Origin: Neobacillus rhizophilus
Lineage (GTDB): Bacteria; Bacillota; Bacilli; Bacillales; Cytobacillaceae
Assembly (NCBI RefSeq): GCF_018343535.1
Contig: NZ_JAGYPF010000002.1
Location: forward strand, 584,103-648,102
DNA length: 64,000 bases
Direction of reading: 5' to 3'
In this document: piece by piece, positions 58,730-64,000 of the stretch
How positions within the stretch are numbered: the first letter of the stretch is position 1
How the letters are laid out: every line of letters starts with the position of its first letter
The notes under the pieces: generated by a model
The model's database searches: none
The model's input: only the letters and a program-made list of their open reading frames with translations
Told to the model about the DNA's origin: nothing
Translations under genes and position numbers: made by a program

Positions 58730-59992
58730 ATGGGAAAAACAACCGTTGAACAGCAGGCAAATAAATATTTGGTCGTAAATAAGCTGATCGACCCGGAGGC
58801 TATTAATGAACGGGAACTGAAGGGCGTTGCAGCGGGACTTTTCGGCAGTCTTCTGCCGGTGGCGGCCGAGAAGACGAAAAAGGGGCTCGTTCTAAGGTGT
58901 CATGTCGAGGGGATGATGACGCTGCAATCCTATTTCAGCGGGATTGTCAGCAAGAAAATGTTCTTGGGGACGATGGCCAGAATTGCGGCGGTTGCCAAGG
59001 AATGTGAGAAGAACCTGCTGAACGTCAGCAACCTGATGCTAAATTGGGAGACGATTTTTCTCGACCCGCGGACCAAAGAGGTCAAATGCATTTACTGGCC
59101 GATTGTCAATAACCAAAACGCGAGTGTAGTGCCTGACTTTTTTAACGATATTACCTTTCGGGCTGTGTTTAATAAACATGAAGACAATGGCTATGTGACC
59201 TCCTATTTGCAATATTTCCGCAGCCATAGCCCATTTTCAATTAATGGTTTTGAAAAATTATTGTTTGAATTGCTGGGGAAGACAGTCGACAACAAGGGGT
59301 ATCTGCCGTCCGGTTCGACGGGCAGTGTTGGCGATGGCCCGCGGGAATCCGGGAGGATCGGGTATGGGGCCGGAGCCGGGAAGACCGGGAACGCGGCCAG
59401 CGAAAAAGGTCGCCCCTCAAGCATTGCCTATAATCCATTCGGCAATCAATATGATTTTTCAAAAAAATTAAAGGCATGTCCGAGCTGTGGGGCCGGTAGT
59501 ATGGAAGATGCCAAATTTTGCTCGGCGTGCGGGACTGCCTTGGGGGGGCAGGCAGGCAGGCTTGAGGCTGCGGCGGAAACAAAAGAGCCTTTTGCGGCGG
59601 GGCCGTCTGAAACGGAACATTTCAGTGGAACGACGGTTTTGGGTGTTGAGGATGTTGGCGGGACAACTGTACTTGAGGCTGATGTGTATGAAGAACCCCG
59701 CTTCCCTTACTTGGTCAGGGAGAAGACGCAGGAGGAAATCAGCGTAGACAAACCCGCATTTCGGATTGGCAAGGAGCGGAGCTATTGCGATTATTTCGTT
59801 TCCAACAATAACGCCATCAGCCGCAGCCATGCCGATATTATCACCAGGGGCGGCCGCTACTATATCATCGACAACAACTCGACCAACAAAACGTACGTAG
59901 ACGGCCGGGTGATTCCGGTTATGAAGGAAATTGAAATCTTTTCGGGTACCAAGCTCCGCCTGGCAAATGAGGACTTTACGTTTTATATATAG
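58730..59992 (+). CDS. DUF6382-like/zinc-ribbon/FHA adaptor protein
   Basis: 420 aa. Residues 1-190: a domain with VLRCHVEGMMTLQSYFSG and NLMLNWETIFLDPRTKEVKCIYWPI, which I think is DUF6382-like and which recalls the EssB pseudokinase fold. Then a Gly/Ser linker, a double-CxxC zinc ribbon (CPSCGAG...FCSACG, about 250-267), a Thr-rich part with two TTVL motifs (GTTVLG, GTTVLEAD) and a C-terminal FHA domain (RIGKERSYCDYFV, ISRSHADI, NSTNKTYVDG). AGGAG precedes ATG 58730. It is a likely reader of phosphothreonine and, through TTVL, also a possible kinase substrate. Confidence 0.87.
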   Translation: MGKTTVEQQANKYLVVNKLIDPEAINERELKGVAAGLFGSLLPVAAEKTKKGLVLRCHVEGMMTLQSYFSGIVSKKMFLGTMARIAAVAKECEKNLLNVSNLMLNWETIFLDPRTKEVKCIYWPIVNNQNASVVPDFFNDITFRAVFNKHEDNGYVTSYLQYFRSHSPFSINGFEKLLFELLGKTVDNKGYLPSGSTGSVGDGPRESGRIGYGAGAGKTGNAASEKGRPSSIAYNPFGNQYDFSKKLKACPSCGAGSMEDAKFCSACGTALGGQAGRLEAAAETKEPFAAGPSETEHFSGTTVLGVEDVGGTTVLEADVYEEPRFPYLVREKTQEEISVDKPAFRIGKERSYCDYFVSNNNAISRSHADIITRGGRYYIIDNNSTNKTYVDGRVIPVMKEIEIFSGTKLRLANEDFTFYI

Positions 59993-59994
59993 GC

Positions 59995-60052
59995 TGTTTC
60001 TCTCTACGGACAAAAACTGGTGTAAAAAGCAGGGGAAATGTCCGCAGGAATG
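59995..60052 (+). repeat. GGACAAAA dispersed repeat, copy A
   Basis: GTTTCTCTCTACGGACAAAA, CTGGTGTAAAAAGCAGG, GGAAATGTCCGCAGG: same arrangement as copies B and C. It sits in the 91-base gap between the FHA and PP2C genes. Confidence 0.7.
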
Positions 60053-60083
60053 GCACCGATTATTTAGGCAAGGAGGTTAGACA

Positions 60084-60854
60084 ATGGAAGTGTTATGCAC
60101 GGCAGTTACAGATACGGGGATTAAGAAACCGACGAATCAGGACAGCCTGCTTATAAAGGTTGCCGAAACATCGATTGGAAAGGTCGTTTTAGCTGTCATA
60201 TGCGATGGGATGGGCGGGCTTTCCAAGGGGGAAGTGGCCAGCGCCAGTGTGGTTCGTGCTTTTTCAGAGTGGTTTGAGACTGACCTTCCTGCCCAGCTTG
60301 CCCGAAAGGATTGGGATGAGATCCAGTACCGCTGGGATCGGATCATTAAAGAGCAAAACCAACGGATTTCCGAATACGGGCGAAGTGTGAGAATACAGCT
60401 TGGCACGACGATTACCGCGCTGCTTCTCATCGATACCACGTTCATGCTGATTGGCCATGTCGGCGACTCACGCGTCTATCGAATTAGGGAGAGGCAGCTT
60501 GAAATCCTGACAGAGGACCAGACGGTGGTCGCCAGAGACCTCAAGCGGGGCACGATCACACCAGAGCAGGCGAAAACCGACCCGCGACGGAATGTCCTCC
60601 TGCAATGTATTGGGGCATCAAGGCTGGTTGAGCCGGAATTTATCCATGGCCGCGCAACTCCCGGCGAAGTCTATATGCTTTGTTCCGACGGGTTTCGCCA
60701 CATGCTCAGCGACCAGGAGATTTTTGAAGCATTTGCCCCACAGGTATTGGTGGATGAAGCGACTATGAAACAAAACGCAATCCACTTAGTGGAACTTAAT
60801 AAGCAAAGACAGGAAACAGACAATATCACTGTGCTGCTTGTAAAAATTCAGTAG
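60084..60854 (+). CDS. PP2C-family Ser/Thr phosphatase
   Basis: 256 aa. All metal-site motifs are present: TNQDS, ICDGMGGLSKGE, GHVGDSRVYRI, LCSDGFRHML and ETDNITVLL. Cytoplasmic, Mn/Mg-dependent. AAGGAGG precedes ATG and the kinase gene follows after 15 bases, so the two are expressed together. It is expected to reverse phosphorylation of the T7SS proteins with FHA/TEVL motifs. Confidence 0.94.
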   Translation: MEVLCTAVTDTGIKKPTNQDSLLIKVAETSIGKVVLAVICDGMGGLSKGEVASASVVRAFSEWFETDLPAQLARKDWDEIQYRWDRIIKEQNQRISEYGRSVRIQLGTTITALLLIDTTFMLIGHVGDSRVYRIRERQLEILTEDQTVVARDLKRGTITPEQAKTDPRRNVLLQCIGASRLVEPEFIHGRATPGEVYMLCSDGFRHMLSDQEIFEAFAPQVLVDEATMKQNAIHLVELNKQRQETDNITVLLVKIQ

Positions 60855-60869
60855 GGATGGGGATTACAC

Positions 60870-62558
60870 GTGGCAGCAATTGGCTCCGTTATCGACGGAA
60901 AATATGAAATACTGAAGTTGATTGGCCAAGGCGGGATGTCCAAGGTCTACCTGGCGATGGACAAACGCCTGAACAAGCAGTGGGCCGTCAAAGAGATTGA
61001 AAAAAGAGGAAGAGACAAGAACAACGAGGTCATCATCCAGAGTGCCATCGCCGAAGCGAACATGATCAAGCGGCTTGACCACCCGGCCCTGCCGCGGATT
61101 GTTGATATCATCGACAATGGAAAAGTTATTTTTGTCATCATGGACTACATCGAAGGCGAACCGCTCAGCAAGATTCTGGAAGAATACGGTGCCCAGCCGC
61201 AGGACCTTGTGATTGAATGGGCGAAACAGCTTTGTGAGGTGCTTGATTACTTACATACCTGCAGTCCGCCGATTATTTATCGGGATATGAAGCCAGCGAA
61301 CGTGATGCTAAAGCCGGACGGCAATCTGAAGCTGATTGACTTTGGGATTGCCCGCGAATACAAAGAGCAGAATCTTGCCGATACCGTCAGCCTGGGAACG
61401 AAGGGCTACGCCGCCCCGGAACAGTTCGGCGGGAAGGGCCAGACCGACCCAAGGACCGATGTTTACTGTCTGGGCGTGACACTCTATCATCTCGTGACCG
61501 GGCACAATCCGACTGAGCCCCCTTATGAGCTCTATCCAATCCGGCAGTGGAACCCTTCGTTGTCGGGCGGTTTGGAACGGATTATTGAAAAATGCACCCA
61601 GTTGAATCCAGATGACCGCTATCAATCTTGTGCTGAGCTGATGTATGCGCTGAACCATTATGAAGAGGCGGACGACCTTTATCGTGCCAAGCAAAAAAAG
61701 AAGCTGCGCGGCTTTTATGCGGTGGCGGGGGCTGCTGTGTTGAGTCTGGGCATTGGCGTTCTTGGCCAGGTGATGAACATCCAAACAAATAATGCCGATT
61801 ACAACAAAACGATTCAGATGGCGGAAAAAGCCTCGACCGATCAGGCGAAGATTGATTATTTTTTAAAAGCAATCGATATTAAGCCGGTTGAAACAAAGGC
61901 CTACCTAGGGTTGTTGAATGCCTTCAAAGGGGATGCCGCCTTTACGGTCCCGGAGGAAGAGCAGTTTAAGAAAAAAATCAACGCCCACCTCATCGAATTT
62001 CGCGACAATCCGGACTATCCGGACCTCGCTTTTGAAGTCGGGAAAATGTATTGGTATTACTACGATTATGGAAAAAGTGAAAATAGTGATAACCAGATTA
62101 CGAGAATGAAAAGCTCCATCCAGTGGTTCGAGGATGCTGTCCAGTACGGCTCGGAAAAAAGCGATTATTACGAGATGGCGGTCATTTACCGCGATATCGG
62201 CCGGTTTAATCAGAATATCACCCTCCACATCGAGGAGGCATCCGACAAAGGTAAATACAAGCCCTATTGGGAAAACATCAAGGGGCTGATTAAAATGGTC
62301 GATAAAAGCCCTGAAGAGAGTGAAATTGTTAAACTAGAACTCTATAAATTGACGATGTATTCGATTGAAACCTATGCCCGGAAGTTTAAATTGGATGGCG
62401 TAAAGGAAAGCGACCTTCGTGCGGTTACTGATGCTGTCAAGCGGAGTACGGAGGATGTCGAGGTTACCGCCGAGAAGACGGAAACGATTAAAAAGGATGT
62501 TATCGGGCGTTTTGCCCTAACTGAAAAAGCCGTTGATAACGCCTTTCGGAAGGAATAG
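60870..62558 (+). CDS. Transmembrane Ser/Thr protein kinase with EssB-like topology
   Basis: 562 aa. Hanks-type kinase at 1-270 with GQGGMSKVY, Lys41, RDMKPAN (138-144), DFG (157-159) and GTKGYAAPEQ, all intact. One membrane helix (281-301), then 260 extracellular residues that look like TPR-type helices, not PASTA repeats. EssB/YukC, an essential T7SS subunit, has the same layout but with an inactive kinase fold; no separate EssB is seen in the window. GTG start after GGATGGGG. Catalytic competence is read from motifs; identity with EssB is my inference. Confidence 0.93.
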   Translation: MAAIGSVIDGKYEILKLIGQGGMSKVYLAMDKRLNKQWAVKEIEKRGRDKNNEVIIQSAIAEANMIKRLDHPALPRIVDIIDNGKVIFVIMDYIEGEPLSKILEEYGAQPQDLVIEWAKQLCEVLDYLHTCSPPIIYRDMKPANVMLKPDGNLKLIDFGIAREYKEQNLADTVSLGTKGYAAPEQFGGKGQTDPRTDVYCLGVTLYHLVTGHNPTEPPYELYPIRQWNPSLSGGLERIIEKCTQLNPDDRYQSCAELMYALNHYEEADDLYRAKQKKKLRGFYAVAGAAVLSLGIGVLGQVMNIQTNNADYNKTIQMAEKASTDQAKIDYFLKAIDIKPVETKAYLGLLNAFKGDAAFTVPEEEQFKKKINAHLIEFRDNPDYPDLAFEVGKMYWYYYDYGKSENSDNQITRMKSSIQWFEDAVQYGSEKSDYYEMAVIYRDIGRFNQNITLHIEEASDKGKYKPYWENIKGLIKMVDKSPEESEIVKLELYKLTMYSIETYARKFKLDGVKESDLRAVTDAVKRSTEDVEVTAEKTETIKKDVIGRFALTEKAVDNAFRKE

Positions 62559-62570
62559 GGGGTGACGAGC

Positions 62571-63479
62571 ATGGGAGCAGCAGCATGGCAGATCATTTCC
62601 ATCGCCGGATATTCCCTCGCCGCCGTATTGTTAATAGTGGCCGTGTTTTTATTTTTCAAAATGAACATTCTGGCCATCATCGGCGATTTGTCGGGACGGA
62701 CAGCCGCCCGCCAGATTGAGGAAATTCGCGAACGAAACAAGATGACGGGCAGCAAGCGCCACCAGCCGGATGCCTTTAACCTTGATCGCGGGTCTTTGAC
62801 GGAGCCGGTCGGGGTTCGAAGGCTGTGGACGGGGCGGACTGGGAATACCGGGAAAACTGGAAGCACTGGTAGGACTGGGAATACAGCTGGAGGTACGGCA
62901 AGGCCGGGGGATACTGTTGGAAGAACAGGGAATATGGGGAATGCGGCATATTCTGTTGTGAACACAGGGAACGTGGTTGACACTATTAGCCCTGGATTTA
63001 CAAGTAGTACTGGGAACGATAGAGGGAATACGGTAAGCACTGGGGATGAGTTTAATACTATAAACACAGGTTTTACAGGAAAAGTAGACCGATTTTTCGG
63101 GAATGGCCCCTCTGATGCAACAGAAGTGTTGGCAAATGATGCGACAGAGGTGCTTTTCCAGGCAGATAAACATCTATCTGAAGGGACAGCGGTCCTTTCA
63201 AATGAAACTGAGGTCCTTCTAGACAGCAGTACGGAGGTGCTGTATGAAGGTGTGGAGACATTTGAGCCTGGCACTGAGGTGCTGGATCCAGGAACTGAGG
63301 TTTTGAATTTGGGGACCGAAGTCTTGGATGGCGGCACTGAGGTTTTAATAGAATCAAATGAAACAACCGTGCTAAATCCTGTTGTCGAATTGGATGATAA
63401 AGAAGATACCCCAATTTCAGAGATAGAATTTAAGATAATTAGAGATATCAAGATTACCCATACGGATGAAGTGATTTAG
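62571..63479 (+). CDS. Membrane-anchored protein with ten TEVL-type phospho-motif repeats
   Basis: 302 aa from ATG 62571 (GGGGGTGA upstream), 12 bases after the kinase. One N-terminal membrane helix (ISIAGYSLAAVLLIVAVFLFF), a basic juxtamembrane part, a Thr/Gly/Asn-rich low-complexity linker with TG-x repeats (about 85-165), then eight TEVL, one TAVL and one TTVL between residues 184 and 268. T-x-x-L/I fits the phosphothreonine +3 preference of many FHA domains, and TTVL occurs also in the neighbouring FHA protein. It is therefore probably a multivalent kinase substrate and docking scaffold. No enzyme domain. Family not recognised. Confidence 0.85.
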   Translation: MGAAAWQIISIAGYSLAAVLLIVAVFLFFKMNILAIIGDLSGRTAARQIEEIRERNKMTGSKRHQPDAFNLDRGSLTEPVGVRRLWTGRTGNTGKTGSTGRTGNTAGGTARPGDTVGRTGNMGNAAYSVVNTGNVVDTISPGFTSSTGNDRGNTVSTGDEFNTINTGFTGKVDRFFGNGPSDATEVLANDATEVLFQADKHLSEGTAVLSNETEVLLDSSTEVLYEGVETFEPGTEVLDPGTEVLNLGTEVLDGGTEVLIESNETTVLNPVVELDDKEDTPISEIEFKIIRDIKITHTDEVI

Positions 63480-63496
63480 GGTAGGCGATTAGGGCG

Positions 63497-63962
63497 ATTG
63501 GAGCCCGAAACTTCTAAAAAATGAACGAAATGGTAACCAATAAGGGCCATTGGAGCCCGAAACTTCTAAAAACTGAACGAAATGGTAACCAATAAGGGCC
63601 ATTGGAGCCCGAAACTTCTAAAAACTGAACGGAATGGTAACCAATAAGGGCTATTGGAGCCCGAAATCGTCAAAAACTGAACGAAATGGTAATCAATAAG
63701 GGCTATTGGAGCCCGAAACCGTCAAAAACTGAACGGAATGGTAACCAATAAGGGCTATTGGAGCCCAAAACTTCCAAAAAATGAACGGAATGGTAACCAA
63801 TAAGGGCTATTGGAGCCCGAAACTTCTAAAAACTGAACGAAATGGTAACCAATAAGGGCCATTGGAGCCCGAACCCGTCAAAAAATGAACGATTTGGTAA
63901 CCAATAAGGGCTATTGGTGCCTGAACCAGGCCAAAAAACATCGGAATGGTAACTAATAGGTA
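63497..63962. repeat. Nine-copy tandem array, 52-bp period
   Basis: Units begin ATTGGAGCCC at 63497, 63549, 63601, 63653, 63705, 63757, 63809, 63861 and 63913, each exactly 52 bases apart. Each has GAAACTTCTAAAAACTGAAC-like middle, TGGTAACCA (palindrome) and CCAATAAGGGCYATTGG (dyad across the junction). Variation concentrates in the middle (CTTCT/TCGTC/CCGTC). The last unit is degraded. 52 is not a multiple of 3 and stops occur in all frames, so it is non-coding. Confidence 0.95.
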
Positions 63963-64000
63963 TTTTAATTAAATAGTATTTTTTCAAGGGGAGGAGAAAA
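63963..64000 (+). promoter_or_regulatory. Ribosome binding site of a gene beyond the window
   Basis: The window ends in AAGGGGAGGAGAAAA, a strong site; a start codon would follow at about 64001, possibly the next T7SS gene. Confidence 0.6.

Noticed and set aside
60870..62558. PrkC-type germination/cell-wall kinase
   Set aside because: The extracellular part has no PASTA repeats, and the gene is embedded in the T7SS locus next to an FHA protein.
63497..63962. CRISPR array
   Set aside because: The units are contiguous, with no unique spacers of fixed length, and no cas genes are near; it is a plain tandem repeat.

Overview
The window comes from a low-GC, endospore-forming Firmicute of the Bacillaceae type (Neobacillus/Mesobacillus-like; the genus is my inference). 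The evidence is an opuC-type osmolyte ABC transporter, a complete GerA-type germinant receptor operon, GerP-like coat proteins, Bacillus-style ribosome binding sites with frequent TTG/GTG starts, and a type VII secretion (T7SS) locus. No rRNA, tRNA, CRISPR array, intact insertion sequence or prophage was seen.

Layout. 0-3 kb: opuCA (cut by the left edge), opuCB, opuCC, opuCD. 3-16.5 kb: single genes and short units: nitroreductase/HxlR redox pair with twin operators, a 45-aa membrane peptide behind a c-di-GMP-I riboswitch, a LysM/SH3 wall protein, ctaG and copA (copper), a LysR regulator, a hotdog thioesterase and an RND exporter. 16.6-27.4 kb: a gene set that combines nickel-pincer cofactor synthesis (LarB, LarC, LarE) with a GntP permease, a PrpR-like regulator, a DUF1537 sugar-acid kinase, a PdxA2-type dehydrogenase and a LarA-like enzyme. 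I read it as a pathway for a four-carbon (or similar) sugar acid that starts with a nickel-dependent racemase/epimerase. A recurring palindrome, TGTTGCA-N3-TGCAACA, precedes its transcription units. 27.6-34 kb: small genes and the germination operon (gerB-gerA-gerC order). 34.4-39 kb: a 1309-aa PAS/GGDEF/EAL/histidine-kinase fusion followed by a HEPN-CBS protein. 39-43.8 kb: an HAD phosphatase, a PadR/HAAS pair and small GerP-like genes. 44-48 kb: a radical SAM, Ycf35-like, HhH membrane, Ycf46-like AAA and DUF2997 cluster. 48.3-49.5 kb: a serine-hydrolase lipoprotein.

49.9-63.5 kb is a non-canonical T7SS: EssC with an intact FHA domain, EsaB, four WXG100 proteins, a lipoprotein, an N-terminal lipase with a C-terminal WXG/LXG-like tail (resembling the reverse-arranged toxin TslA), a helical partner protein, a zinc-ribbon/FHA protein, a PP2C phosphatase, a Ser/Thr kinase with an extracellular helical region, and a membrane protein carrying ten TEVL-type motifs. 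EsaA, EssA and a classical EssB are not seen. The kinase has the topology of EssB but intact catalytic residues. I propose a phospho-threonine circuit: kinase writes, PP2C erases, FHA domains of EssC and the zinc-ribbon protein read the TEVL repeats.

Dispersed DNA. A hairpin element (core GGGGACGGTTCT) occurs about 28 times between 3 and 34.3 kb and never after that. It supplies stop codons to four genes and C-terminal tails to two others. Several genes that end at a copy show a sharp shift to C/A-ending codons in their last 40-60 codons. A second family (core GGACAAAA) occurs only from 43.9 kb onward, and a nine-copy array of exactly 52 bp closes the window.
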